Shown here piece after piece: positions 1 to 7,772 of a stretch of DNA of 64,000 bases. Source of the DNA: Desulfofustis glycolicus DSM 9705. Lineage in GTDB: Bacteria > Desulfobacterota > Desulfobulbia > Desulfobulbales > Desulfocapsaceae. Where the stretch lies: assembly GCF_900130015.1 (NCBI RefSeq), contig NZ_FQXS01000001.1:186001-250000 (forward strand), written 5' to 3'. The notes below the pieces were generated by a model. That model worked only from the letters and a program-made list of their open reading frames with translations. It did no database searches and was not told the origin of the DNA. Position numbers and translations under genes: made by a program. How positions within the stretch are numbered: position 1 is the stretch's first letter; each line of letters begins with the position of its first letter.

Positions 1-75
1 TTCGGCCAGCACCATTTGTTCCCTGGCGGTTAATGGTTTCTCGGGCGCTTCACGTGGAATGATGTGGTCTGTCAT
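1..75 (-). CDS. Partial small protein, N-terminus only
   Basis: The ATG at 75 opens a frame that runs off the left edge of the window; 25 residues are visible (begins MTDHIIPREAPEKPLTAREQ). The ATG overlaps the TGA stop of the upstream gene in an ATGA arrangement, so it is probably translationally coupled and part of the same short operon. No family can be assigned from so short a fragment. The tight overlaps between this and the next two genes, together with the following repressor-like gene, suggest a phage or phage-derived cassette. Confidence 0.55.
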   Translation of the reverse strand, partial: MTDHIIPREAPEKPLTAREQMVLAE

Positions 76-317
76 TGTGCCGTTCTCTCCGTTGGTTGTT
101 TCATGTCTTCAGGCAGATGCAGGTAATCGGCGGGGCAACCCGCGTCGAGCAGATACTGCAGAACCGCCCTGTTGTTCCTGATCCCTCTGAGCGTCTCGGT
201 AACCTGGGTGTCGTGTGTGAAATCGAGCGCTTTCTGGATATCCACCTGGCGTATCCGGTTCAGCACCATCCAAGCCTTAGCCTTTATCCGCTCTCTGGTT
301 TTTCCCGTACCGCTCAC
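72..317 (-). CDS. Small hypothetical protein of the phage-like cassette
   Basis: I place the start at GTG 317, which overlaps the TGA of the upstream gene (GTGA overlap), instead of at an ATG 66 bases further up that would overlap that gene heavily. This gives 81 aa. The protein is basic at the N-terminus (GKTRERIKAKAWMVLNRIR) and looks mostly helical, with no membrane segment or signal peptide. I do not recognise the family. Its position in a three-gene overlapping minus-strand string next to a repressor-like gene is typical of phage early regions. The function is unknown. Confidence 0.5.
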   Translation of the reverse strand: MSGTGKTRERIKAKAWMVLNRIRQVDIQKALDFTHDTQVTETLRGIRNNRAVLQYLLDAGCPADYLHLPEDMKQPTERTAQ

Positions 318-733
318 AAATCCGCCTCCAGCTTCCGCATCTTCGCTCGTGATTCCCGAATCCGGTGGTACTCTTTGGCCCACAACAGCAGCTTGATATC
401 CTTTTCGTCTATCACCCGGCAGCCGATCGGCGCGGCCAGAACCTGCAGCGGCAGGGACGACGCCCCGATCTCAGAGAAAATCGCAAGGGCGCTGGGCGAA
501 GGGATGTGCTCGTGATCGTTCGGGTTCAGCCACTTTTCAAAGGTCGCCATCCGCAGGTGGTTTCCGTTTCCCTTCACCAACCGGACGCCGAACCGATCGG
601 CCAGCCGGTTCATCAGATCCAGGAACTCCGCCCGCGATCGGCCGCTGTCGGCCACCACTTGGGCCATGCACTCTTTCAGCTCCCGGGTGATGTTGAAGCT
701 CTTTCTGTCAAAAAGGTTGAGCTGCTTAACCAT
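314..733 (-). CDS. Hypothetical protein, phage-like cassette
   Basis: The likely start is ATG 733 (MVKQLNLFDR), with GAGGG six bases upstream; an open frame continues to 829 but lacks a ribosome site. The 139-aa product is helical and soluble, contains the segment GVRLVKGNGNHLRMATFEKW in the middle, and ends in a charged helix (RIRESRAKMRKLEADL). The layout resembles small conserved proteins encoded near Mu-like transposition modules, but this is only an impression of style. It is the first gene of a three-gene operon with 4-base overlaps, transcribed away from the divergent gene at 868. Confidence 0.6.
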   Translation of the reverse strand: MVKQLNLFDRKSFNITRELKECMAQVVADSGRSRAEFLDLMNRLADRFGVRLVKGNGNHLRMATFEKWLNPNDHEHIPSPSALAIFSEIGASSLPLQVLAAPIGCRVIDEKDIKLLLWAKEYHRIRESRAKMRKLEADL

Positions 734-781
734 GCGACGCCCTCGTCGGTTTGCGCACCACCCTTTGGTTATGGGAATGGT

Positions 782-810
782 TTGAAAAGACTGCCTGCCC
801 CCTGTATATT
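782..810 (+). promoter_or_regulatory. Sigma70-type promoter for the 868 gene
   Basis: TTGAAA (782-787) and TATATT (805-810) are separated by exactly 17 bases. A palindrome TTCGCGAA (810-817) sits over the expected transcription start and could be an operator. The start codon at 868 lies about 50 bases downstream. This is a sequence match only. Confidence 0.5.
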
Positions 811-867
811 TCGCGAAGGTCAATTGCACGAAACATCAAAGAGAAAACCTCACCAGGGAGCAGGCAC

Positions 868-1401
868 ATGGACAAAGACAGAATGAGAGAGCTGCTGCAG
901 AAGATCGCCAACAGCCGAGCCGTGCCGATGTTCGACAGGGACTTCGGCGTGCCGGCAGAAGACGAGCAGCAGCTGAGAAACGATCTGTACGAGCTCGAGC
1001 AACGAGGATTCATCACAGCCCAGGTGATTTCTTCACGCATGCGCGAGACGTTCGGCCTGCCCTTAGACGTTGGCGAGATAAAGCTATCCAAGGAAGGCTG
1101 GGCCTTCCTTGAGGGAAAGCCGGAGAGCCAGACCGGCTCCGTTTCTACGGTGTTTAACATCAACACCAACGGCAACTCGACCCCGGCCTTTTCCTTCTCC
1201 AATGTCGGCAACCTCAACAACATAACCAACGCCGACGCCGACAAGATGCTGCAATCGATTCTGTCGGCAATCGCGCAATCGAACCTTCCCGAAAAAGAAC
1301 AGAACGGCTTGTCCTCTTCGGTGACCGCTCTCTTCAAAGCGGCGGCGCCGAACGTGGTCGCTTCCCTGTTGATAGGTGCGGTGCAGGCCATGGTTGCTTA
1401 G
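868..1401 (+). CDS. Hypothetical protein with Asn/Gly-rich central linker
   Basis: The ATG at 868 is preceded by AGGGAG with seven-base spacing, which decides it over the longer frame from 751. The 177-aa protein has an N-terminal helical part that looks like a winged-helix fold (ELLQKIANSRAVPMFDRDFG, then LYELEQRGFITAQ). A linker at about residues 94-118 is rich in Asn and Gly (NINTNGNSTPAFSFSNVGNL). The hydrophobic C-terminal tail ends AAAPNVVASLLIGAVQAMVA. The tail could be an amphipathic or membrane helix. The function is unknown; the Asn-Gly linker recurs in the protein at 2623. It converges with the 1398 gene, the two overlapping by 4 bases. Confidence 0.65.
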   Translation: MDKDRMRELLQKIANSRAVPMFDRDFGVPAEDEQQLRNDLYELEQRGFITAQVISSRMRETFGLPLDVGEIKLSKEGWAFLEGKPESQTGSVSTVFNINTNGNSTPAFSFSNVGNLNNITNADADKMLQSILSAIAQSNLPEKEQNGLSSSVTALFKAAAPNVVASLLIGAVQAMVA

Positions 1402-1883
1402 CCCCGTGCCGAGCCCTGGGGTTCGTCCGCCCTGGTTGCGAGCAGCTCTCTGACGAGTAGCTGCAGGTTGACGCCGGGAGCAGAGAGCATGTTCTCGGCT
1501 TCTCGGAACAGCTGCTCGAAAAAGCCCCAGTTGGGACCGTCCTTCGGCATGAGCGCGCAGCAGAGAATAACGCGCTGATTCCGTTCGATCCTGTCGAGCT
1601 GCTTGCGCATGTTGTCCAGGCAGCTCTCCGGCGTGCCGGTGCTCTCGTCGCCGCCGGCCGCCTGCAGGAGATGGTAGACCTGTGCGATATCGAGACCGCG
1701 TTGCAGGCCGGTGCGAAACGCAGTGTCGCTTTCGGTTCCCGGAATAAAAGGGGAGGCCAGAAAGGGCGACTCTTTCAGCCCGAACCGAAGTCCGACCATG
1801 AGCCCGTCCCAGTAGTGTGCGGTGTTGCCTGAATCCCTGTCGTACACGGCCCTGAACAGCTCACGTGCCGATTTCGTTTTCAT
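1398..1883 (-). CDS. Hypothetical protein, 161 aa
   Basis: The start ATG at 1883 has a strong AGGAGG upstream. The product is soluble, helical, and without a recognised motif; cysteines occur at CLDNMRK and in VILCCALMPKD. It reads toward the plus-strand gene ending at 1401, with a 4-base tail-to-tail overlap. It is transcribed divergently from the repressor-like gene at 2191, so the AT-rich gap 1884-2190 probably holds its control region. I do not recognise the family. Confidence 0.6.
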   Translation of the reverse strand: MKTKSARELFRAVYDRDSGNTAHYWDGLMVGLRFGLKESPFLASPFIPGTESDTAFRTGLQRGLDIAQVYHLLQAAGGDESTGTPESCLDNMRKQLDRIERNQRVILCCALMPKDGPNWGFFEQLFREAENMLSAPGVNLQLLVRELLATRADEPQGSARG

Positions 1884-1986
1884 CGTCCGAACCTCCTCTC
1901 GCTAACCATCCGATTAACGATGTAATTCTCACGTTGTTTTGGCTGCTAATTATTGATATTCTGCAAACAGTCAGCATGTTTGATTT

Positions 1987-2015
1987 CTGACATTGCGTAA
2001 GTATAAGCGTATAAT
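1987..2015 (+). promoter_or_regulatory. Sigma70-type promoter upstream of the XRE gene
   Basis: CTGACA (1987-1992) and a perfect TATAAT (2010-2015) are spaced by 17 bases, in the AT-rich divergent gap between the genes at 1883 and 2191. It would give a leader of about 170 bases for the XRE gene, in which the candidate operators lie. A second TATAAT at 2083-2088 lacks a good -35. Confidence 0.5.
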
Positions 2016-2039
2016 ATGGTCTTTGTAAAGCGTGAAGTT

Positions 2040-2176
2040 GCGTCTAGCTTAACAAAAGCGCATCTTTTTGCTTTCTGTTTTTTATAATACTGTAATTGCA
2101 GTACAAATGATCAGTCTTACAAAAAGAAAATAGTGTCCTGCTTAGCGTCCAGCTTCCGGACCGCCAGGATGGACGC
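2040..2176. promoter_or_regulatory. Repeated operator-like sites before the XRE gene
   Basis: The 11-mer GCGTCTAGCTT at 2040-2050 recurs with one mismatch (GCGTCCAGCTT) at 2145-2155. The core GCGTCCA (2145-2151) is repeated in inverted orientation as TGGACGC (2170-2176), 18 bases away, just upstream of the start codon at 2191. Repeats of this kind flanking a small HTH gene are what autoregulated phage-type repressors use. Binding is inferred. Confidence 0.45.
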
Positions 2177-2190
2177 AACATGATGCGCAC

Positions 2191-2610
2191 ATGGCCATAA
2201 ATGAAAAGCTAAAAAAAGCGCGCGAGCACTTGGGCAAAAACCAAAAAGAGATGGCTGCGCTTATTGGTGGAGGGTACCGCTCTTGGCAAGGTTACGAGCA
2301 GGGGACGAGCATCCCAGGTGGGAAGGTTTTTGAAGCTCTGGCAAAACTGGGATTCAATACTAACTGGTTCTTTATGGATAGCGTCCCAATGCTCCAAGGA
2401 ACAGAGAACCAAGATGCGCCGGTGTTCATTGAGCAAGTGTTAGTTGACGTCATAGTCGCGGTTGAAACATACTTTACTCAAGAAAAACGCTACCTCCCAC
2501 CGGAGAAGAAGGCGCAGCTCATATCTGCGCTTTATGAGATGTTTTCACGGTCGGAAGAAAAGAAAGTGAACCGGGCGGTCGTGATCCGCCTTGCAAAGCT
2601 TGCGTCATAA
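2191..2610 (+). CDS. XRE/Cro-type helix-turn-helix protein, repressor-like
   Basis: The 139-aa protein has an N-terminal XRE-type HTH (residues 5-60). The recognisable helices are KKAREHLGKNQKEMAALIG and SWQGYEQGTSIPGGKVFEAL, followed by a C-terminal helical region probably used for dimerisation. Such single-HTH proteins act as repressors of prophages or islands. It sits behind a divergent AT-rich gap with repeated operator-like sites (2040-2176), which supports autoregulation. The next gene starts 12 bases downstream, so the two are likely co-transcribed. Base composition here is clearly more AT-rich than the housekeeping genes to the right. Confidence 0.75.
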   Translation: MAINEKLKKAREHLGKNQKEMAALIGGGYRSWQGYEQGTSIPGGKVFEALAKLGFNTNWFFMDSVPMLQGTENQDAPVFIEQVLVDVIVAVETYFTQEKRYLPPEKKAQLISALYEMFSRSEEKKVNRAVVIRLAKLAS

Positions 2611-2622
2611 TGAGGAATGCTC

Positions 2623-3246
2623 ATGACTTCTGATATAAAAGACAAAGTTGTCAGTTTACTGAAGGAATCAAGGTCAGACCGCGAAAAACACAACGATCAC
2701 CGTATTACTATAAATGGCAATGCGAATGCTGTGGGAAATGGGAATACAATTATCCTAACCGAGAAGCACATCACAAAAACAAAAGCAGAGCCCAAGCCAG
2801 GAAAAGAACACATAAACGAATCACAAGTCAGAAAACTACACGACTTAAAAGATAAAATCATAGAGCTTGAGAGAATTACCAAGAAAAATCCAGCGAGCCA
2901 TCAGAAGGTGTGGTCAGTTTTTAATAAAAAAATGGGCATAGGCAGTATGCGAATGTTGCCATCCGCTAAGTTCAAAGCTGGTGAAAAATTCTTGAATGGA
3001 TGGATAGGCAGGTTAACCAGTAGTAGAATGGCAGAAAAGAAGGCCCGTGATACTGTTGAAAAGACAAAACTAAAGTATATCAGGACTAACATGCGAAAAC
3101 TGAACTGTGAGGAGAGGGTCCGTGACTATATGGATAAAAATTTTGGCGTTAGGTCAACCACCGATCTGCCCGACCTCGGAGCAATTAAGCAAGTTTACAG
3201 TTTTGTTGCATCAATCAAAGCTTCTTTCGAACAAAGAAAAAAATAA
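2623..3246 (+). CDS. GNGN-motif protein with ORF6C-like C-terminal domain
   Basis: I choose ATG 2623, with TGAGGA seven bases upstream, over ATG 2617; this gives 207 aa. The N-terminal charged helix is followed by ITINGNANAVGNGN (residues 28-41), a striking Asn-Gly repeat. A C-terminal region of about 130 residues follows, beginning ESQVRKLHDLKDKIIELERI and including HQKVWSVFNKKMGIGSMRM. That second part resembles the ORF6C-type domain of phage antirepressor-like proteins, judged by eye. The gene is AT-rich and probably in one transcript with the XRE gene. A role in controlling the element is an inference. Confidence 0.6.
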   Translation: MTSDIKDKVVSLLKESRSDREKHNDHRITINGNANAVGNGNTIILTEKHITKTKAEPKPGKEHINESQVRKLHDLKDKIIELERITKKNPASHQKVWSVFNKKMGIGSMRMLPSAKFKAGEKFLNGWIGRLTSSRMAEKKARDTVEKTKLKYIRTNMRKLNCEERVRDYMDKNFGVRSTTDLPDLGAIKQVYSFVASIKASFEQRKK

Positions 3247-3475
3247 TCCTTAACATTATCTCGGACAACAAAGAAGAGTACGAAACCTACCAGGCAAAAA
3301 GAAGCGACCTATATATAATAGGCCAGATCATTTTCTTCTCCCGAGATTTGGTTGCCTATTAAGCAGGCTCCGTAAAACAAATCGTGGAATCGACTGTAGC
3401 TAAAGAAATCTAAAAAGCAAAGACCTTAACATCAATGAATAATGCGATGGAAAAACAAAAATGGAGGGTATGCGA

Positions 3476-3967
3476 ATGGCCGATACCGATCATGATTACA
3501 AAGGCTATATATTAACTGGACTTCCTCCTGGCTTGTTTGGTGAAACATATATCGTGATCGCAATCAGCGACTCCCGCTATAGTCGGGGCTTTTTTGTAGA
3601 ATATTACATCATTTCGAGTAGGCCGCAGGAATCTTCAAGAAAGGGAGAGTTTCATGTTTTCGCGAATAATTTACCTGAAGAACTTGGCGTAATTAATGCC
3701 GATTTTGCTATCAGCGAAGGTTTGCGTCAGGCCCAGGTTGACATCATTCAAATGCAGGAAGAGCGCTCTGTTAAGTTAAATCGACCAGATGTTGCAGTTC
3801 TACCATTCGAGATACAAGAATATAATATCCCTTTCTTAGGCTTCAGAATGCGAGGACAATTTCTATCTCAATTGAATGACATGCTAATAAATACGAAGTG
3901 CCGTCGTCTAGCAAATTATTTAACTTTACTGCAGCAAGTGAACCCTGTTCCAAAAACACTTTCTTAA
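3476..3967 (+). CDS. Hypothetical protein, 163 aa
   Basis: Three in-frame ATGs occur at 3461, 3470 and 3476. GGAGG at 3463-3467 favours the last (MADTDHDYKG). The protein starts with a beta-rich half (GYILTGLPPGLFGETYIVIA, then GFFVEYYIISSRPQESS) and ends with helices. No signal peptide, membrane segment or catalytic motif stands out. I do not recognise it. It is low-GC and lies in the accessory region, separated by over 200 bases from the gene before it, so it may have its own promoter. Confidence 0.55.
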   Translation: MADTDHDYKGYILTGLPPGLFGETYIVIAISDSRYSRGFFVEYYIISSRPQESSRKGEFHVFANNLPEELGVINADFAISEGLRQAQVDIIQMQEERSVKLNRPDVAVLPFEIQEYNIPFLGFRMRGQFLSQLNDMLINTKCRRLANYLTLLQQVNPVPKTLS

Positions 3968-4043
3968 AACAACATATCAAGTAACGAGATCTTGCGCCCT
4001 AACGATTAAACCAAAACAACGATTAGCCTCGGGGACCACGGAA

Positions 4044-4220
4044 ATGTCCAAAGAAAAAAAGCATGAGAAAGATCGCAACTCAGAGAGTACTATTGTCAGG
4101 GATGGTTGTTTTAAAAAATCTGGTAATTTCAATGAAAGTGTAAAAGATACTTCAGTTGTGAATACTGCTCCTCCACCACCGCCGAGGAAACCATCAGATA
4201 CGCAGAAGCATGATGAGTGA
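4044..4220 (+). CDS. 58-aa proline-rich small protein
   Basis: The reading frame from ATG 4044 gives 58 residues: a charged N-terminus (MSKEKKHEKDRNSES), a middle with SGNFNES, and a polyproline stretch TAPPPPPRKPSD before the acidic end. It overlaps the start of the membrane protein gene (ATG 4210 or 4213), so the two are likely translationally coupled. The ribosome site is weak (GGGGACC at 4031-4037). I infer that this is a real gene from the overlap and the non-random composition. A polyproline tail suggests a docking peptide for a partner protein. Confidence 0.45.
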   Translation: MSKEKKHEKDRNSESTIVRDGCFKKSGNFNESVKDTSVVNTAPPPPPRKPSDTQKHDE

Positions 4221-4767
4221 GCAAGCGAAATCTAGTATAGACCAAACAAAGCTGCACGATCTACTTTTTGATGTTCGTCGCTCGGTGAGGTATCACAACC
4301 GGCGACGTCTCTTCTATGATCGTATATGCAAAGGATCTGATGCGCTGACTGCTATTTTCGGATCTGCAACTATTATAACCCTGCTTGGCAGCACCAAGGT
4401 TGTGCCGCCAGAGACTCCAATGTATATGGCAGGAATAACGGCAATTCTATCTGTGATCAACCTTGTCTTTGACACAAAAGAAAATGCTCGGTTGCATCAC
4501 GATCTGGCCCGAGACTTCATAACGATTGAAAAAAATCTGATAGCCCCTCATCTCACGCCGGAGAAGTTTGCGGAAGCCGAAGCAAGACGACTTGATATAG
4601 AAGCGGAAGAACCTCCAGTCTTAAAGGTTCTCGACCTGACTTGTCACAACGATCTTCTAAAAGCTATGGGGTACGAAGAAGAACATTATTATAAAATCGG
4701 ATTTTGGAGATCAGCCTTCGCAAACTTTTTCGATCTCTTTCCCGGTTCAATTAAAAAAGCCGGATAA
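4210..4767 (+). CDS. SLATT-like two-TM membrane protein
   Basis: The 185-aa protein begins with a basic helix (VRRSVRYHNRRRLFYDRI). Two hydrophobic segments follow, around residues 45-61 (ALTAIFGSATIITLLG) and 71-88 (YMAGITAILSVINLVFD). A conserved-looking cytoplasmic helical part comes next (HHDLARDFITIEKNL; EAEARRLDIEAEEPPVLKVL; CHNDLLKAMG). This layout resembles SLATT-type 2TM proteins, some of which are proposed effectors of prokaryotic conflict systems. It could equally be a phage membrane protein of unknown role. It overlaps the 58-aa proline-rich ORF upstream, and no nucleotide-second-messenger synthase is visible nearby. Confidence 0.6.
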   Translation: MMSEQAKSSIDQTKLHDLLFDVRRSVRYHNRRRLFYDRICKGSDALTAIFGSATIITLLGSTKVVPPETPMYMAGITAILSVINLVFDTKENARLHHDLARDFITIEKNLIAPHLTPEKFAEAEARRLDIEAEEPPVLKVLDLTCHNDLLKAMGYEEEHYYKIGFWRSAFANFFDLFPGSIKKAG

Positions 4768-5110
4768 CGAAACAACCAATTAATTATTCTGTGTTCATCT
4801 GCAAAAATTTACGTTCCCAGGTGGATATGATGTTCTTTTTCTGAGTAATAAAAATACGATCTAACCAAGCAAAAGACCCGTCCAGAAATCCCACAACATA
4901 TCGTTAATTCCCGGTAATTCCCGTCGTATTCAAACCAAAATTACCTTATAATCTTTTTCTCTGTTCATCTGTCCCTCTATAGGTGCAATAGCTTCCATGG
5001 CTTATCCATGCTGGGGCGGTTTTTAAGGCACCCTAACGCAAGAGGGGTGACCAAATCGACCAAAAACGAAAAAGAGACTACAGCGAGAAGCGGTAACCGT
5101 ATGATATTCA
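4768..5110. other. Gene-free 343-base junction between island and tRNA-Arg
   Basis: No convincing gene is present. The stretch is AT-rich and contains the 10-mer TGTTCATCTG twice (4792-4801 and 4962-4971) and a short tandem repeat TAATTCCCG (4905 and 4915). It ends at the CCA end of tRNA-Arg, where an integrated element would have its attachment site. No copy of the tRNA 3' end is visible elsewhere in the window, so an att core cannot be drawn. Confidence 0.4.
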
Positions 5111-5187
<77 letters not shown>

Positions 5188-5197
5188 TGGTGGTGAA

Positions 5198-5226
5198 ATT
5201 ATAGGAACAGCGTGCGCGAAACGCAA
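5198..5226 (-). promoter_or_regulatory. Promoter of tRNA-Arg
   Basis: On the minus strand TTGCGT (5221-5226) and a perfect TATAAT (5198-5203) are separated by 17 bases. They sit about 10 bases upstream of the mature tRNA 5' end at 5187. Confidence 0.6.
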
Positions 5227-5302
5227 TTGCCGGTTTCGGGCGGCGATATATTACTTGACGGCGGATAAAACGCAACCTGATTCTGGCTCAAATTAGCGTG
5301 TA

Positions 5303-7642
5303 TCAGTCCTCTTCCGTATCGGTTACCCGTTTCCAAACCGGGCCGTTGGCCGTATCGATCACGGCGATGCCGCGTTCGGCCAACTCGTTGCGGGCGCGGT
5401 CGGCCACCTGCCAGTCTTTCTCCACCCGGGCCTTCTCGCGGAGCTGGATCAATGCGTCGATCTCCGGTTCGAGCGGGCAGCCCTTGAGTTTAAAGATTTT
5501 GAGGACCTGGTTGAGCCGGTCGAGCTTTTCGATGATGTAGGTCTTCTGGTCCCGGTCGAGGTGGTTGATCTGCAGGATTGGATTGACCTTTTTGATGAAG
5601 TTGTAGATCGCCGCCATGGCCAGTGAGACGTTGAGGTCGTCGTCCATGGCCGCAAAAAACTGCTCTTCCATTGCCGACACGTAGGCGGTCACCTCCGGAT
5701 GCGGACGGCCCGGCGGCAGGCAGAGCAGCTTGCAGGTGAAATCGTCGAGCCGCTTCAGCGCGGTGCGCACGTTTTCCAACCGCTTCAGGGAGAAGTGGAT
5801 CGGTTTGCGGTAGTGTACCGAGATCAGCATGAAGCGGACTTCCCGGCCGGTGAAGCCGCGAGCCAGCAGGTCCTTGAGGGTGACCACGTTATGGTTTTCC
5901 GACGACATCTTTTTGCCGTCCACCAGCAGCAATTCCGAGTGCAGCCAATAGCGGGCCAACGGCTTGTCGGTCAGGGCCTCGGCGATGGCGATCTCGTTCT
6001 CGTGATGCGGGAACATCAGATCGCGACTCGAGGTATGGATATCGAGGGTCTCGCCGAGATAGCCGGTGGACATGGCGGAACATTCGATATGCCAGCTCGG
6101 CCGGACATTACCCCAGTCGGTCTCGAAGAAGATGCCCTTTTTCAACTCGGACAGGGTCGAGCGCTTGAGCAACGTGAAGTCCCGGGGGTTGTCCTTTTCG
6201 TAATTGTCCAGATCGACGGTACGTCCGACCTGGATCTTGGAGAGATCGATACCGGAGAGCCGGCCGTAACGGGGAAACTTGGAGATATCGAAATAAATCG
6301 AGCCGTGTTTCTCGTAGGCAAATCCTTTGTGAATCAGCTTGTGGCTGATATCGATCATGTCCTGGACATGCTCGGAGGCCTTCGGATAGCCGGTTGCACG
6401 ATGCACGCCAAGAGTGTCGATGTCGGAGAGGAACCCATCGATATACTGGCCGGTAAACTCCTTGAGCGGCAGGCCGGCCTTTTCCGCCCCGGCGATGGTG
6501 TTGTCGTCGAGGTCGGTGAGGTTCATGTAGGACGACACCGTATGGCCGCGGGCCTCGAGATAGCGAACGATCAGGTCGCTGACCAGGAAGCGGCGGCAGA
6601 GTGACAGACTGGCCGGCTCATAAGCAGTCGGGCCGCAGGAATAGAACGTAACCCGGTCTTTGTTTGCCGGTAGAAACGGCTCCTTTTTCTTGCTCATCGT
6701 GTTGAAAAAACGCAGGCGCGGCTTCTTGCCCTCGGCCGCGGTCTCTTTCGGGGTGAACAGCGGCGTGCTGAGATAGCGCTCGCCCCCGTCCGGCAGCAGA
6801 GCAACAACCAACCCCTCCCGCAGGTTCCCCGCCAACTCCAGGGCCGCATGCATGGCCGCACCGCTGCTCATGCCGACGAACATCCCTTCCTGCCTGGCCA
6901 GTTTACGGGCCATTGTAAAGGCATCATCGTCGTCGATGGAGACGATCTCGCTGGGCACGGATTTATCGAAGATACCAGGCCGGTACGACTCCTTCATGTT
7001 CTTCAGGCCTTGGATCTTGTGCCCCAGGTGCGGCTCGACGGCGACGACCCGCACATGGGGCTGAAACTCGCCGAACCAGGCGCACAGTCCCATGACCGTG
7101 CCCGTGGTACCGAGGGTGGCAACCAGGTGGGTGACCGCGCCGTCAGTCTGTTGCCAGATCTCCGGGGCGGTGCGGTTATAGTGGGAACGCCAGTTGGCCT
7201 CGTTGTTATACTGGTCGGTCAGGAAATAGCGCTGGGGAAACTCGCGGGCCAGCGCGTAGGCCTTTTCGATGGCGCCGTCGGTGGCCCGCGCGGCGGGGGT
7301 AAGCAGGATCTCAGCGCCGTAGGCCTGCATGATCCGGCGTCGCTCCACTGAGGCCGACTCGGGCATTATCAGCATGCAGCGATATCCCTTTGCGGCGCAG
7401 ACCATGGCCAGGCCGATACCGGTGTTGCCGCTGGTGGCCTCGAGGACGATCTTGTCTCTGGTCAGATCGCCGCTGAACTCGCCTGCCTCGATCATCGACA
7501 GAGAAATTCGTTCTTTGATCGATCCCCCGGGGTTGCGCGACTCAAGTTTGGCGGCGACGGTGACCGCAGTGTTCGGGTTGAGCCGGTTGATCCTGATCAG
7601 CGGGGTGTTGCCGATTGATTCGAGAATGGAGTTGTAAATCAT
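5303..7642 (-). CDS. CysM-type cysteine synthase fused to a CysRS-like domain with degenerate motifs
   Basis: Residues 1-300 are a PLP-dependent O-acetylserine/phosphoserine sulfhydrylase. The PLP lysine is K43 in NPGGSIKER; TSGNTG, the CysM-type DQYNNEANWRSHY and GTTGT, and the PLP-contacting GGERYLST are also present. From about 315 to 779 the protein aligns with cysteinyl-tRNA synthetase. The zinc ligands are kept (C336 in YSCGPT, C521 in WHIECSAMS, H546/E548 in PHHENE). However, the position of HIGH reads SLSL (345-348) and KMSKS reads KMSSE (578-582). The known roles are cysteine synthesis and tRNA charging; with both catalytic signatures lost, the second half may bind cysteine without charging tRNA. 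It lies alone on the minus strand, downstream of DUF721. Confidence 0.85.
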   Translation of the reverse strand: MIYNSILESIGNTPLIRINRLNPNTAVTVAAKLESRNPGGSIKERISLSMIEAGEFSGDLTRDKIVLEATSGNTGIGLAMVCAAKGYRCMLIMPESASVERRRIMQAYGAEILLTPAARATDGAIEKAYALAREFPQRYFLTDQYNNEANWRSHYNRTAPEIWQQTDGAVTHLVATLGTTGTVMGLCAWFGEFQPHVRVVAVEPHLGHKIQGLKNMKESYRPGIFDKSVPSEIVSIDDDDAFTMARKLARQEGMFVGMSSGAAMHAALELAGNLREGLVVALLPDGGERYLSTPLFTPKETAAEGKKPRLRFFNTMSKKKEPFLPANKDRVTFYSCGPTAYEPASLSLCRRFLVSDLIVRYLEARGHTVSSYMNLTDLDDNTIAGAEKAGLPLKEFTGQYIDGFLSDIDTLGVHRATGYPKASEHVQDMIDISHKLIHKGFAYEKHGSIYFDISKFPRYGRLSGIDLSKIQVGRTVDLDNYEKDNPRDFTLLKRSTLSELKKGIFFETDWGNVRPSWHIECSAMSTGYLGETLDIHTSSRDLMFPHHENEIAIAEALTDKPLARYWLHSELLLVDGKKMSSENHNVVTLKDLLARGFTGREVRFMLISVHYRKPIHFSLKRLENVRTALKRLDDFTCKLLCLPPGRPHPEVTAYVSAMEEQFFAAMDDDLNVSLAMAAIYNFIKKVNPILQINHLDRDQKTYIIEKLDRLNQVLKIFKLKGCPLEPEIDALIQLREKARVEKDWQVADRARNELAERGIAVIDTANGPVWKRVTDTEED

Positions 7643-7772
7643 TTCCGTACCGCGTTGCCAGTCATCATCTGCAAAATCGGCCGGACATGCCGCCGATCAC
7701 GCCACGAGCAGAGGTTACTCCCTTTTGCCGGTCGGTCAAGCACTTTCTCGGCAGCAATCCGGCAACCGCGCA

